In this document: positions 1 to 10,131 of the stretch, in pieces
Numbering within the stretch: the first letter of the stretch is position 1
How the letters are laid out: each line of letters begins with the position of its first letter
DNA from: Mesorhizobium sp.
Lineage (GTDB): Bacteria > Pseudomonadota > Alphaproteobacteria > Rhizobiales > Rhizobiaceae
NCBI RefSeq assembly: GCF_024509055.1
Contig: NZ_JANINM010000071.1
Coordinates: forward strand, 1 to 60,472
Length of the DNA: 60,472 nucleotides
Direction: 5' to 3'
Made by a program: the position numbers and the translations under genes
The notes under the pieces: generated by a model
Database searches by the model: none
Seen by the model: the letters and a program-made list of their open reading frames with translations, nothing else
Told to the model about the DNA's origin: nothing

Positions 1-2999
1 ATCCCGGCGCCGATGCCCAGACGGTGGAGAATTCGGTGACCAAGGTCATCGAGCAAGGCATGACCGGGATCGACAATCTCGACTATATGACGGCGACGTC
101 GACCTCCACCGGCGCGGCCTCGATCACGCTGACCTTTACCAGCGCCGCCAATCCCGACACTGCCCAGGTGCAGACCCAGAACAAGTTGCAGCTGGTGCAG
201 TCGCAGCTGCCGCAGGTCGTCCAGAGCAACGGCATCACCGTCTCCAAGTCCTCGACCGGCTTCCTGATGGTCATCGGCTTCGTCTCCTCCGACGGCAAGA
301 TGAATTCGACCGACCTCGCCGACTACGTCAACGCCACCGTCAACGACACGCTGAAGCGCGTCGAGGGCGTCGGCTCGACGCAGCTTTTCGGCTCCGGCTA
401 TGCGATGCGCATCTGGCTCGATCCGGACAAGCTTGCCAAATATGCCTTGATACCGAGCGATGTGGCCTCGGCCATCCAGGCGCAGAACACGCAGGTTTCC
501 GCCGGCCAGCTCGGCGGCCTGCCGGCGCGCAAGGGCCAGCAGCTCAATGCCACCGTGACGGCCAAGAGCCGCCTGCAAACCGCCGAGCAGTTCCGCAACA
601 TCATCCTGAAGAGCAACACCGACGGCTCGCTGGTGAGGCTGAACGACGTCGCCAGGGTCGAGATCGGCGCCGAAAGCTACACCACGTCCGCTCACTATAA
701 TGGCAAGCCGTCGGCCGGCGTTGCCGTCAATCTGGCGACCGGCGCCAATGCGATAAGCACCGCCGAGGCAGTCCGCGCGACGATCAACCGCCTGAGTCCG
801 ACCTTCCCGCAAGGCGTCGAGGTGGTCTACCCCTACGACACCTCGCCCTTCGTGCGCCTGTCGATCGAGGAGGTGGTCAAGACGCTGGCCGAGGCGATCG
901 TGCTGGTGTTCCTGGTGATGTTCATCTTCCTGCAGAACCTGCGCGCGACCATCATCCCTACGATTGCGGTGCCGGTCGTTCTGCTCGGCACCTTCGGCGT
1001 GCTTTCCTTCTTCGGCTATTCGATCAACACGCTCACCATGTTCGCCATGGTGCTTGCCATCGGCTTGCTGGTCGACGATGCCATCGTGGTGGTCGAGAAT
1101 GTCGAGCGCGTGATGCAGGAGGACGGCCTGCCGCCGCGCGAGGCGACGCGCAAGTCGATGGGCGAAATCACCGGCGCGCTGATCGGCATCGCCACGGTGC
1201 TGTCGGCTGTGTTCGTGCCGATGGCCTTCTTCGGCGGCTCCACCGGCATCATCTACCGGCAATTCTCGGTGACCATCGTCTCGGCGATGGTGCTGTCCGT
1301 GCTGGTCGCGCTGGTGTTGACGCCGGCGCTCTGCGCAACGATCCTGCGGCCGCCCAAGGACCACGCGACCCAAAGAGGTCCGTTCGGTTGGTTCAACCGC
1401 GTCTTCGACCGCGGCACGCTCGCCTATCGCGACGGCTCGCACGGCATCATCAACCGGTCATGGCGCTTCCTGGCGGTCTTCCTCGCCATCGTCATCGCCG
1501 TTGGTTGGTTGTTCGTTCGGCTGCCGAGCTCGTTCCTGCCGGATGAGGATCAGGGCATCCTGATCACCAGCGTGCAGCTTCCGGTCGGCGCGACGCAGGA
1601 CCGGACCGAGCGTGTGCTGGCCCAGGTCACCGATCATTATCTGAACGAGGAGAAGGACGCGGTCGACGGGGTGTTCACCGCCTCCGGCTTCGGCTTCGGC
1701 GGCGCCGGACAGAATGTCGGCATCGCGTTCGTGCGGTTGAAGGACTTCGACAAGCGCACGACGCCGGCCCTCGCGGCAAAGGCGGTGGCCGGCCGCGCCA
1801 TGGGCGCCTTCGCCAAGATCAGGGATGCGCAGGTCTTCGCGCTTGCCCCTCCGGCTATCCAAGGCTTCGGCAACACCAACGGCTTCGATTTCTACCTGCA
1901 GGACGTCAATGGCGCCGGCCATGACGCGCTGATCCAGACGCGCAACCAGCTTCTGGGCCTGGCCAGCCAGAACAAGATGCTTGCCAACACAAGGCCCAAC
2001 GGCCAGGAGGACCAGCCGCAATTCTCGGTCGACATCGACCAGGAAAAGGCAAGCGCGCTGGGCGTCGGCCTTGCCGACATCAACAGCACGCTCTCAACCG
2101 CCTGGGGCAGCAACTACGTCAACGATTTCATCGATCGTGGTCGGGTGAAGCCGGTTTATCTGCAGTCGGATGCCGACTTCCGCATGCAGCCGGAAGACCT
2201 CGACAAATGGCAGGTCCGCAACGCCGGCGGCGCGATGGTGCCGTTCTCGGCCTTCGCCTCCAGTCACTGGACCTACGGTTCGCCCCGGCTCGAACGCTAC
2301 AACGGTTCGGCCGCGGTCGAGATCCAGGGAGCGGCCGCCGCCGGCGTGAGCTCGGGCGCCGCGATGGATGAGGTAGACAAACTGATTGCGCAACTGCCTC
2401 CCGGATACTCGCATGAGTGGACCGGACTGTCGCATCAGGAGAAGCTTTCCGGCAACCAGGCGACGGCGCTCTATGCCATATCCGCGCTCGTCGTCTTCCT
2501 GTGCCTTGCAGCACTCTACGAGAGCTGGTCGATACCGTTTGCCGTCATGCTCGCGGTGCCGATCGGCATCTTCGGCGCGCTCGCCGCGGCGAGCCTGTTC
2601 GGGCAGACCAACGATGTCTACTTCAAGGTCGGCCTGCTGACCACGATCGGTCTTGCCGCCAAGAACGCCATCCTCATCGTCGAGTTCGCCATCGAGCGGC
2701 AGGCGGCCGGAATGGGGCTGGTCGAAGCGACGCTGGAGGCGGCGCGGCAACGGTTGCGGCCGATCCTGATGACGTCGCTGGCCTTCATCCTCGGCGTCAC
2801 GCCCCTGGCGATCGCCAGCGGTGCCGGCTCGGGCGCGCAGAACTCGGTCGGCATCGGCGTGATGGGCGGCATGATCGCGGCAACCGTGATCGGCGTGTTC
2901 CTGGTGCCGCTGCTGTTCGTCACGGTGCGCCGCATCTTCAAGGGCAAGGCGGCCAAACAGGATACGGGCGAGACGCCGGCGGCACTCAACCAGCAATAA
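1..2999 (+). CDS. RND multidrug efflux pump inner-membrane subunit (AcrB/MexB family), 5' truncated by window edge
   Basis: This is the proton-driven inner-membrane pump of a tripartite drug exporter. The reading frame is open from base 3, and the first visible residues ([12 protein letters not shown]) match the AcrB region about 50 residues in, so only the N-terminus is missing. The proton-relay residues of the family are present: the Asp-Asp pair in [12 protein letters not shown] (codons 1074-1079) and the Lys in [14 protein letters not shown] (codon 2661). Long hydrophobic stretches follow the RND pattern of twelve membrane helices and two large periplasmic loops. The outer-membrane partner begins 10 bases downstream, so the two are surely co-transcribed. 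A membrane-fusion protein gene would be expected just upstream of the window. Substrate cannot be told. Confidence 0.95.
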   Translation, partial: PGADAQTVENSVTKVIEQGMTGIDNLDYMTATSTSTGAASITLTFTSAANPDTAQVQTQNKLQLVQSQLPQVVQSNGITVSKSSTGFLMVIGFVSSDGKMNSTDLADYVNATVNDTLKRVEGVGSTQLFGSGYAMRIWLDPDKLAKYALIPSDVASAIQAQNTQVSAGQLGGLPARKGQQLNATVTAKSRLQTAEQFRNIILKSNTDGSLVRLNDVARVEIGAESYTTSAHYNGKPSAGVAVNLATGANAISTAEAVRATINRLSPTFPQGVEVVYPYDTSPFVRLSIEEVVKTLAEAIVLVFLVMFIFLQNLRATIIPTIAVPVVLLGTFGVLSFFGYSINTLTMFAMVLAIGLLVDDAIVVVENVERVMQEDGLPPREATRKSMGEITGALIGIATVLSAVFVPMAFFGGSTGIIYRQFSVTIVSAMVLSVLVALVLTPALCATILRPPKDHATQRGPFGWFNRVFDRGTLAYRDGSHGIINRSWRFLAVFLAIVIAVGWLFVRLPSSFLPDEDQGILITSVQLPVGATQDRTERVLAQVTDHYLNEEKDAVDGVFTASGFGFGGAGQNVGIAFVRLKDFDKRTTPALAAKAVAGRAMGAFAKIRDAQVFALAPPAIQGFGNTNGFDFYLQDVNGAGHDALIQTRNQLLGLASQNKMLANTRPNGQEDQPQFSVDIDQEKASALGVGLADINSTLSTAWGSNYVNDFIDRGRVKPVYLQSDADFRMQPEDLDKWQVRNAGGAMVPFSAFASSHWTYGSPRLERYNGSAAVEIQGAAAAGVSSGAAMDEVDKLIAQLPPGYSHEWTGLSHQEKLSGNQATALYAISALVVFLCLAALYESWSIPFAVMLAVPIGIFGALAAASLFGQTNDVYFKVGLLTTIGLAAKNAILIVEFAIERQAAGMGLVEATLEAARQRLRPILMTSLAFILGVTPLAIASGAGSGAQNSVGIGVMGGMIAATVIGVFLVPLLFVTVRRIFKGKAAKQDTGETPAALNQQ

Positions 3000-3009
3000 A
3001 GGTTCTCTC

Positions 3010-4503
3010 ATGACAGGTTTGGAACGCGGTCTGCTGACCGCGAAGGGGCTGCTTTTGCCTGCGTTTGGCGCTGTGCTGCTCTCGGGATGCGTGGTAGGCC
3101 CGGATTATCGGACGCCGCTATTGGCCGTGCCGGCGAGTTGGAGTGATCAGAAGCCGACGCAATCTGCCAAGCCGGCGCAGCTCTCCAGATGGTGGCAGCG
3201 GCTGCGCGATCCGGAACTGAACACGCTTGTCGAAGAAGCGGTTGCAGGCAATCTCGACGTCGCGACGGCGAAGGCCAGGATTCGCGAGGCGCGCGCAAGC
3301 TATCGCGAATCCGTCGGAACGCTGTTCCCGTCGGCCACCGGCTCCGCGTCCGCGACGCGCAACAAGACCGCAGCGACCACGGCGGGCAGAACGGCCAGCG
3401 ACGTCTATGCCCAGTATCAGTCGGGCTTCGATGCCAGTTGGGAGCTGGATTTGTTCGGTGCCAACCGTCGGGGCGTCGAGGCCGCGCGTTACGGCGTGGA
3501 CGCCTCCGAGGAGAACCTCCGCTCGACCCTGCTGACGCTCGTCGGGGACGTGGCCTCCAACTATGCGCAGGTGCGTGGCTATCAGGCCCGCATCGCGCTC
3601 GCCCGCCGCGCTGCCGCATCGCAAAGGCAGACCGCGGACTTAACCCGCATGATGGCCCAGGCCGGTACGGCAACGGCGGCGGATGTCGCCAAGGCGGTGG
3701 GACAGGCCGCCAGCACGGAGGCCGACGTCCCGACGCTGGAAGCAAGCTATGCCGAAGCCGTGCATCGCCTCTCGGTGCTTACCGGCAGGCCGCCCGCCGC
3801 GCTCAACGGCCGGTTGAAGCGCGGCGCGCCGATCCCTACGCCGCGTCTGCCGATTCCGGTTGGAATTCCGGCCGACATACTGCTTTCCCGCCCGGATGTG
3901 CGCATGGCCGAGCGGCAATATGCCCAGTACACCGCGAAGATCGGCCAGGCCGAGGCGGCGCGCTATCCATCCGTCAGCCTGACGGGAAACATCAGTACTG
4001 CCGCCTTCCAGCTCGGCGACCTCGGCAAGAACTCCACGATCGGCTGGTCGTTCGGGCCGACGCTGAGCGTGCCGCTGTTCAACGCTGGGCAATTGGAAGC
4101 CGCCGTCGACGTGGCGAGGGCCCAGCGAGACCAGTATTTCATCGCCTACAAGGCCTCCGTCCTAACCGCGCTCGAGGATGTGGAAAACGCGCTCGTATCG
4201 CTGGCGCAGGAGCGCGTAAGGAACGGCAAGCTTGCCTCCTCCACGAAATCCTACACCGATGCCGCACGGCTCGAGCGGGCGCGCTACAAGGCCGGCGAGA
4301 CGAGCCTCCTCGATGTGCTGGATGCCGAGCGCTCGGCCTACTCCGCCGAGGACGCGCTCCTGCAGAGCCGGGTGTCGACCGCCACGGACTACATCGCCCT
4401 CAACAAGGCGCTCGGCGGTGGCTGGGACGGAATGCTCGACAGCACGAAGCCCGAAATCGTCGATGTGAGCACCGGCCCGCGGCTGGCGTCGAAGGCGCCG
4501 TGA
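3010..4503 (+). CDS. Outer-membrane efflux lipoprotein (NodT/OprM family)
   Basis: This 497-residue protein forms the outer-membrane channel of the RND pump encoded immediately upstream. A signal peptide ends in the lipobox LLSGC with Cys27, followed by VVGPDY, the usual start of mature NodT/OprM proteins. Two TolC-type repeats follow, each helix-rich, with the typical segments SRWWQRLRDPELNTLV, SRPDVRMAERQ and YKAGETSLLDVLDAERS. The length is normal for the family. The ATG at 3010 lies 10 bases after the pump stop codon, so the pair is an operon. Confidence 0.93.
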   Translation: MTGLERGLLTAKGLLLPAFGAVLLSGCVVGPDYRTPLLAVPASWSDQKPTQSAKPAQLSRWWQRLRDPELNTLVEEAVAGNLDVATAKARIREARASYRESVGTLFPSATGSASATRNKTAATTAGRTASDVYAQYQSGFDASWELDLFGANRRGVEAARYGVDASEENLRSTLLTLVGDVASNYAQVRGYQARIALARRAAASQRQTADLTRMMAQAGTATAADVAKAVGQAASTEADVPTLEASYAEAVHRLSVLTGRPPAALNGRLKRGAPIPTPRLPIPVGIPADILLSRPDVRMAERQYAQYTAKIGQAEAARYPSVSLTGNISTAAFQLGDLGKNSTIGWSFGPTLSVPLFNAGQLEAAVDVARAQRDQYFIAYKASVLTALEDVENALVSLAQERVRNGKLASSTKSYTDAARLERARYKAGETSLLDVLDAERSAYSAEDALLQSRVSTATDYIALNKALGGGWDGMLDSTKPEIVDVSTGPRLASKAP

Positions 4504-4609
4504 CACGAAATCTGCCTCATGCCCAAACGTCCGTTCAACGCTTCAACAAATCTCCGTGAGCAGCTGAAAGAAAACATCTACTATACTATAACCACGTCGA
4601 GGTAACGCC

Positions 4610-5296
4610 ATGTCGCACATCTACGATCTTGGAACTGGTCTCGTCCGGCGCATCTATGAGAGGCGCATAGACACGCCACCGATTCTTGATTCCCGCATTC
4701 ACTTTCCGAACGCCGCGAAGTTCGAGGCTGCCTGGCTGGGCATCCGCGACGAAGCGCTTGCCGTTCAGTTGAACAGGGCGCCGCGCTTCCACGACATCAT
4801 GCCCGAGCAGGCAGACATCTCGGCCAATGACGGCCTTGACTGGCGCATGTTCGTGCTCAAGGCCTACGACATGACGATCCCGGAAAACCTCGCGCGGATG
4901 CCGGTCCTCAGCCGACTGCTTTCCGAATGCCCCGAGGTCAAGTCGGCGGCAATTTCCTTCCTGGCGCCGCGCAAGCACATCCCGCCCCACCGCGGGCCGT
5001 TTCGCGGCATCATGCGGTTTCACCTCGGCCTGGCCATCCCGAAGCAGGAAGATGGCCGTCCCGCGACGATCATGATGATCGACCATCAGGAGCGGCGAAT
5101 CACCGACGGCGAAGGCATGTTGTGGGACGACACGTTCACGCACGAGGTCATGAACAGCTCCGATCAGCCCCGGGTCGCGCTTCTGCTGGATGTCTGGCGC
5201 CCGAAGATGCCCGTGGACCTGGAAATCCTGTCGCGGCTGATCGTGCGCGGCGTGCAGGTGGGAATGCACTACAGGGGCGTATCTTTCGCCGCCTGA
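4610..5296 (+). CDS. Aspartyl/asparaginyl beta-hydroxylase family dioxygenase (LpxO-like)
   Basis: The 228-residue product resembles the Asp/Asn beta-hydroxylase family of Fe(II)/2-oxoglutarate oxygenases, which includes LpxO, the lipid A acyl-chain hydroxylase. The likely iron site is the first His in IPPHRGPF together with His in WDDTFTHEVMN, and the Arg in QPRVALLLDVWRP is the probable 2-oxoglutarate ligand. The ATG has a GAGGT ribosome site 7 bases upstream. The substrate may be lipid A or a protein or peptide side chain; the sequence does not decide this. It is a separate unit from the efflux genes, with 106 bases between them. Confidence 0.85.
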   Translation: MSHIYDLGTGLVRRIYERRIDTPPILDSRIHFPNAAKFEAAWLGIRDEALAVQLNRAPRFHDIMPEQADISANDGLDWRMFVLKAYDMTIPENLARMPVLSRLLSECPEVKSAAISFLAPRKHIPPHRGPFRGIMRFHLGLAIPKQEDGRPATIMMIDHQERRITDGEGMLWDDTFTHEVMNSSDQPRVALLLDVWRPKMPVDLEILSRLIVRGVQVGMHYRGVSFAA

Positions 5297-5315
5297 ACCG
5301 ACCGAGGCGAAATGC

Positions 5316-5621
5316 CTACGCCCGTGCCTCGCGATACACCCTCGACCCGTTCGCGCGCTTGCTCGGAGACATCATGTCCCTGGCAAGCAACCCGCTGACG
5401 CGACAGAAGGCCATGAACGCCCGGCATGCTTCCTCGGTGCTCGCCACGTCGACCGTCGCGCCGAAACAGGCATTGAAGGCTGCTTCATAGACCTTGCCAT
5501 GCCGCCGCCTCGGCCAATCCTGCAAAAAATCGAGCGCCTGTTCGACGCTGTAGATTTCCTCGACCGGCAGGCCGGGCGCGGGCGTTATACGCACCGGCAC
5601 CTCGAATTGCAGTCTGTCCAT
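5316..5621 (-). CDS. DUF982 domain protein
   Basis: This small protein of about 101 residues has the DUF982 pattern common in rhizobia: EEIYSVEQALDFLQDWP, then an Ala/Cys-rich helix and a conserved AFMAFCRVSGLL end. The ATG at 5621 was chosen because GGGAG sits 7 bases upstream; a longer frame begins at 5654. The function of the family is not known. It converges with the hydroxylase gene, only 19 bases apart, so the two probably share a short termination region. Confidence 0.75.
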   Translation of the reverse strand: MDRLQFEVPVRITPAPGLPVEEIYSVEQALDFLQDWPRRRHGKVYEAAFNACFGATVDVASTEEACRAFMAFCRVSGLLARDMMSPSKRANGSRVYREARA

Positions 5622-5805
5622 TCCCTGTCTCCCGAGCTGGCGTCGAGCAAGCAACGCCGTTCGTGCCGAAAAGTTGCCTTGCCCGCCTTCTGGCCTAGGA
5701 ATGTGACCTCAGTGCGGTCGCGGGCGAGTAGTTTGCGATCATTGCTAACGACAGCTTTCCAAAGTATTGCCCGGGTCAGGTCGTATTCTGCCGTGGACGA
5801 AAAGC

Positions 5806-6849
5806 ATGAGCGAAATCCGGGTCGAGTCCCTCGTCAAGCAATATGGCGACACGACGGCGCTGGACGGTGTGTCGCTCGCCTTTCCGCCGGGCTCTTTCAC
5901 CGCGCTGCTCGGTCCGTCCGGCTGCGGCAAGACGACGATGCTGAGGCTGATTGCCGGGTTCGAGGCGCCGTCGGAAGGTCGCGTGTTTTTCGGCGACAGG
6001 CTCGTCGCCGACCCGAAACGGCAGTTGCCGCCGGAAGCGCGCAATGTCGGCGTCGTCTTCCAGTCCTATGCGCTTTGGCCGCATATGGATGTCGCCGAAA
6101 ATGTCTGCTATCCGCTGAGGGCCAGGCAGGTCGCCTCCGCTGATATCCCGGCGCGCGTCGCCGCGGTGCTCGACATCGTCGGCCTCGGCGATTTCGCGCA
6201 ACGTCGCATCGACGAACTGTCCGGCGGCCAGAGGCAGCGCGTGGCGCTGGCCCGCTGCCTGGTGGCCGAAGCCAGGATCATCCTGTTCGACGAACCGCTC
6301 GCCAATCTCGACATGCATCTGCGCTCGGCGATGGTCGATGCCTTCCGCGACATCCACCGCCGCACCGGCGCGACGATTGTCTATGTCACGCACGACCAGG
6401 CCGAGGCGCTGGCGCTTGCCGACCGCGTCGCCGTCATGAGCGGGGGCAGATTGTTGCAGGCAGCGGCGCCGCAGGAAATCTACCGCTCCCCCGCCGACGC
6501 TGCCGTAGCCGGCTTCGTCGGACGCGGCAGCCTGATTTCGGGCAACACCGTCCACAATTCGGGCAGCACCTCGACGATCGACGTCGCCGGACATCGCGTT
6601 GCCGCGCGCAGCCTTGGCGAGCCGACCGGTGCGGTCAAGATCCTGCTGCGGCCCGAGGCGCTGCGCATCGCCACGGACGGCCTGCCGGCGACCGTGCTGG
6701 ACAGTGTCTATCGCGGAGCGGTCCATGAGGTAAGGCTCGCGCTTTCCGGGCCGGGACAGCAATTGCTGGTCGACAGCACCGAGGCACTGGCGACCGGCGA
6801 GCGGGTGCATGTCGCGGTATCGGACGCCTGGGTCGTACCGGGCGCCTAA
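5806..6849 (+). CDS. ABC transporter ATP-binding protein, FbpC/iron(III)-type
   Basis: This 347-residue ATPase is of the FbpC/PotA class. Walker A is GPSGCGKTT (residues 36-44), the signature is LSGGQRQRVALARCL, Walker B is ILFDEPLANLD and the switch His is in YVTHDQAEAL. After residue about 240 comes a TOBE-like regulatory domain ending in VHVAVSDAWVVPG. It should energise the two-domain permease and binding protein encoded on the opposite strand at 6913-9636. The ATG at 5806 begins the conserved N-terminus; an in-frame TTG lies at 5767. The gene converges on the permease gene with one palindromic repeat between them, so the importer is made from two transcripts. Confidence 0.92.
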   Translation: MSEIRVESLVKQYGDTTALDGVSLAFPPGSFTALLGPSGCGKTTMLRLIAGFEAPSEGRVFFGDRLVADPKRQLPPEARNVGVVFQSYALWPHMDVAENVCYPLRARQVASADIPARVAAVLDIVGLGDFAQRRIDELSGGQRQRVALARCLVAEARIILFDEPLANLDMHLRSAMVDAFRDIHRRTGATIVYVTHDQAEALALADRVAVMSGGRLLQAAAPQEIYRSPADAAVAGFVGRGSLISGNTVHNSGSTSTIDVAGHRVAARSLGEPTGAVKILLRPEALRIATDGLPATVLDSVYRGAVHEVRLALSGPGQQLLVDSTEALATGERVHVAVSDAWVVPGA

Positions 6850-6912
6850 AGCAATTCCTGGAAAAATGTGAAACGGTTTTCCGTTCGGAATTACTTCAAA
6901 CAAACAGAGAAT
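6850..6912. repeat. Palindromic intergenic repeat, family A (copy 1)
   Basis: GCAATTCC at 6851-6858 faces GGAATTAC at 6887-6894, with an inner GGAAAA/TTTTCC pair. The copy fills the space between two convergent stop codons and closely matches the copy at 48125-48168. It could act as a bidirectional terminator. Confidence 0.8.
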
Positions 6913-8655
6913 TCAGCGCCAGGGTAGAATGCCTGCCGGCAGCCGACGGCCAAACCGGTCAAGCGTCAGAAGAAGCGCGATCACAACCACGATCGTCGAG
7001 ACGGCAATCGCGGCCGCCTGAGTGCCAAGCCCTGCCTCTTCCAGGCTGAACAACACGACGCCCAGCGTCTCCTTGCCGCTCGACCATAACAGCGCGGACA
7101 CGGTCAGTTCGTTGAAGGCGCTCATGAATACGAGCAGGCCGCCGGCCACGGCGGCTGGGGCGGCCAGCGGTGCCGCGATGGTCCAGAGCCGACGAAACGG
7201 TCCGGCGCCGGACACCGCCGCCGCCTCTTCCAGATCGCGCGGGATCTGTCCGACCGCTGTTGCCACTGGCTTCATCGCCAGCGTCAAGAACCGCATCGCG
7301 TAGGCGACCAGGATGATCGACGCCGTCGCATAGAGGCTGCCTATCAGCGGCAGCGGTCGCAGGAACAAGAGGATGCAGGCGATCGCCAGCACGACGCCGG
7401 GGATCGAATAAGGCAGGTCGACAACGCTGCCGAGCACGCGCCGCCAGCGCCGGTCGAAACGCTCGAGCACGACAGCCATCGGAATGGCGCCGAGAGCCAG
7501 GATCAGAGCCGCGCCACTTGCGAGCAACAACGAGTTGCGGAAGGCGCGCACCGTCGAAGCCTGCCGCACAAGCACTTCCGTATAGTTGGCGACGGTTACC
7601 GTCTGCCAGGTGAGCGGCACGCCGAAAGAAGGCACCAGCGACGTCGCCAGCAGCGCACAGGACGGCAGCACGAGGATCAGGCCGATGACCAGCCAGCATA
7701 GGCCGGCAGCCGGCCAGCGATAACGTCCGAGTTCCAGTTGCGCGGGTGTGCCAGCGGCGAGGCGATGGCCGGCGCCGCGGAGCGCCACCGACTGGAACCC
7801 CATGCCGGCCAGCGCCAGTGCTCCGACAAGCACCGAGAGCGCTGCGATCTGCGGCAGCACGCTCGGCCCGAAGCTCGACAGGTCCTGATAGATCAGCGTC
7901 GGCAGCGTCAGGTAATTGACTGGCATGCCGAGCAGCGCCGGTATGCCGAAATTGCCGACGCCGGAAACGAAGGCGAGCGCCGCGGCTGCCACGACATAAG
8001 GGCGCACAACCGGGAGCACGATAGTCCGCAACACGCCGAGCGGCCCCGCCCCGCAGGACCTCGCCGCCTCGACCAGATCACGCGGCACACGTGACAGCCC
8101 CGCCCGCATGGTGATGAAGACGATCGGCGCGTGCTGCACGGCATAAAGCAGGATGATGCCGTTGCGGCCAAGCATCGGGTTGGGGGTGCCCGGCGGCGGC
8201 GCAAGGCCAAGCATCCCAAGCAATGTGCTCGACGGGCCGAAAAGGTGCAGCCAGGCCAGCGCCGTGACCTGCGGCGCGATCATCAGCGGCAGCAGGAGCA
8301 GAAAGCCGACGATCTTTCGTCCCGGCAGATCGGTCATGGTGACGACGATGGCAAAGGGAATGCCAAGGCAGAGCGCCAGAACCGCGCCGAAAGAGGCTGT
8401 GTCCAGCGTATGCCACATCGCGCGCAGCGCGGCGGGCCTGGCAAGCCGTGCGCCGAAGCCGGCGAGGTCGACCTCGCCTCCAGGTGCCACCGCAGCTATG
8501 ACGAGGCGCGCCATCGGCAGCAGGCTGAGCACTGCGATGATCACAAGCACGGCCAGCGCCGACAGCCGCCGGCCAGTGATTGGGCCTGACGGCGTAAGGC
8601 CAAGCCCTTGCGAGGCGGGGCCAGACGCCGCGATGCTGGGTCCCGCAGACGGCAA
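6913..8655 (-). CDS. ABC transporter permease with two fused membrane domains (FbpB-like)
   Basis: This 580-residue integral membrane protein contains two binding-protein-dependent permease domains in one chain, as in FbpB/SfuB-type iron(III) importers. The first domain carries the EAA-like loop LVEAARSCGAGPLGVLRTIVLP at roughly residues 195-215; the second has LEEAAAVSGAGPFRRLWTI near residue 480. About twelve hydrophobic segments are visible. The start lies 6 bases after the stop of the binding-protein gene, so the two are co-transcribed. The ATPase is encoded convergently. Iron(III) is the likeliest substrate, but phosphonate or another anion cannot be excluded. Confidence 0.88.
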   Translation of the reverse strand: MPSAGPSIAASGPASQGLGLTPSGPITGRRLSALAVLVIIAVLSLLPMARLVIAAVAPGGEVDLAGFGARLARPAALRAMWHTLDTASFGAVLALCLGIPFAIVVTMTDLPGRKIVGFLLLLPLMIAPQVTALAWLHLFGPSSTLLGMLGLAPPPGTPNPMLGRNGIILLYAVQHAPIVFITMRAGLSRVPRDLVEAARSCGAGPLGVLRTIVLPVVRPYVVAAAALAFVSGVGNFGIPALLGMPVNYLTLPTLIYQDLSSFGPSVLPQIAALSVLVGALALAGMGFQSVALRGAGHRLAAGTPAQLELGRYRWPAAGLCWLVIGLILVLPSCALLATSLVPSFGVPLTWQTVTVANYTEVLVRQASTVRAFRNSLLLASGAALILALGAIPMAVVLERFDRRWRRVLGSVVDLPYSIPGVVLAIACILLFLRPLPLIGSLYATASIILVAYAMRFLTLAMKPVATAVGQIPRDLEEAAAVSGAGPFRRLWTIAAPLAAPAAVAGGLLVFMSAFNELTVSALLWSSGKETLGVVLFSLEEAGLGTQAAAIAVSTIVVVIALLLTLDRFGRRLPAGILPWR

Positions 8656-8661
8656 TGCTGC

Positions 8662-9636
8662 TTACTGGCTCATCACGGTGGTGAACTTTTCCTTGTTCGC
8701 GGCATCGTTGGCGAGCGCCGCCGCGGCGTCATAATCCAGCACCTTTATGGAAGCACGGTCGGGATAGCCCGCCGGGAGGGCGATGTCGGCGCGGGCCGGG
8801 ATGTAGCCCATCTTGGCCGCGACTTCCTGGCCATCCTTCGACAGCAGGAAATCGACGAAAGCCTTCGCGGCTTCCTTGTTCTTGGCGGAGGAAAGGATCG
8901 CGACCGGCTCGGTGACGGCCGACACGCCTTCCTTCGGGAAGACGAACTCGACCGGCGCGCCCTTGGCCTTCTCGCGGATCGGCATGTAGTCGACGATCAT
9001 GCCGAACAGCTTGTCGCCGCCGCTGACAGCCTTGAGCACATCGCCGTTGCCGCCACTGGCCTGCGCGCCGTTCTTGGCAAGGGCGCCGTAATAATCCCAG
9101 CCTTCCGGCAGATTGCCGGTGAGCGTCACGGTATGGATCATCGCCGCGCCCGAAGTCAGCGGGCTCGGCATGGCGATCAGGCCCTTGGCTTCCGGCTTCT
9201 TCAGGTCCTCCCAGCTGGTCGGCACGAAGGGCGCCTTGGTGTTGTAGACGATGCCGGTGGTGATCAGCTTGGTTGAGAAATAGGTCTTGTCCTTGTCGTA
9301 GAGCGCAGCGTCGAGGCCATCGGCTTTCGCCTCCGGATAGGCAAGCAGCCGACCTTCCTTCTTGAGGCCCTCCATGGTCACCACGTCGGCGATCAGGAGC
9401 ACGTCGGCCTGCGGCTGGCCGGCTTCGATCTCGGCATGCAGCTTGGCCAGGATCTTCGGCGTGCCGTCGCGCACCCAGTCGACCTTGATGCCGGGATGCT
9501 TCGCCGTGAAGGCATCGACCGTCTGCTGGGCGTCGGTGTTCGGCTGGCTGGTATAGAGCACGAGCGTGCCGTCGGCGGCGGAAGCACTGGCCGCGGTGGA
9601 TGCCAGCAAAATGGCGGCGAAGACGATCTGGCGCAT
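8662..9636 (-). CDS. ABC transporter periplasmic substrate-binding protein (iron(III)-type)
   Basis: This 324-residue secreted protein has a clear signal peptide cut after ASASA. The mature chain begins GTLVLYTSQPNTDAQQ, typical of the FbpA/FutA/AfuA binding-protein cluster, and continues with VDWVRDGTPKILAKL and GIVYNTKAPFVPTSW. Tyr residues (YTSQP, DYMPIR) sit where ferric ligands occur in relatives, but metal ligands were not verified. It is first in a two-gene operon with the permease. The substrate should be read as iron(III)-like, with an aminophosphonate-type solute as the alternative. Confidence 0.85.
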   Translation of the reverse strand: MRQIVFAAILLASTAASASAADGTLVLYTSQPNTDAQQTVDAFTAKHPGIKVDWVRDGTPKILAKLHAEIEAGQPQADVLLIADVVTMEGLKKEGRLLAYPEAKADGLDAALYDKDKTYFSTKLITTGIVYNTKAPFVPTSWEDLKKPEAKGLIAMPSPLTSGAAMIHTVTLTGNLPEGWDYYGALAKNGAQASGGNGDVLKAVSGGDKLFGMIVDYMPIREKAKGAPVEFVFPKEGVSAVTEPVAILSSAKNKEAAKAFVDFLLSKDGQEVAAKMGYIPARADIALPAGYPDRASIKVLDYDAAAALANDAANKEKFTTVMSQ

Positions 9637-9780
9637 GGGAAACCTGCTCTCGATGACAGCTGAGGGAAGTCCGGCGCTTCGCCGGGGCTGGAAAAGCTGA
9701 CTAAAGCGCCAGGATAACCATCGTATGACAGGGCGACACTACCGCATCGCCCTTTCACCTGGCGGCCGCAGCCATTGCGG

Positions 9781-10017
9781 CTACTGGTTCGCTGGGTCTG
9801 TCTCGGCTTCAAAGGCCATGCGGCATACCATCATCAGCAGATAGGTGGACGGCACGGCGAAAATGACGCCAAGGACGATCGCCGCCGTCCCGTCCATATG
9901 AAGTGTTGCGGCGACCGCCCAATAGACGGTGCCGACGCAGATAACGGCTTGAACGGCGAGAAAAGAGGCCGCAGCCGCCGCGTGGGTAAGTGTCTTGAAC
10001 GTCTTGATGCGTTGCAT
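9781..10017 (-). CDS. Small two-helix membrane protein, unknown
   Basis: The product is about 78 residues with two hydrophobic stretches: AAAAASFLAVQAVICVGTVY and, after a short polar turn, AAIVLGVIFAVPSTYLLMMV. The tail is acidic. The ATG at 10017 begins MQRIKTFKTLTHA, a plausible positive-inside start; a longer frame opens at 10062. No family is recognised. It stands alone between the binding-protein gene and another small exported protein on the same strand. Confidence 0.55.
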   Translation of the reverse strand: MQRIKTFKTLTHAAAAASFLAVQAVICVGTVYWAVAATLHMDGTAAIVLGVIFAVPSTYLLMMVCRMAFEAETDPANQ

Positions 10018-10131
10018 TTGAAAATCGTCCGAATGCGCGCCAGGCAACCGGCGAACGGCCAAGGGCCGTCGCCGGGTCGCGACGCGAAGAAATGTCTTGG
10101 AGGTGAAGGCTGCGGTCAGCGACCGCCTGAT

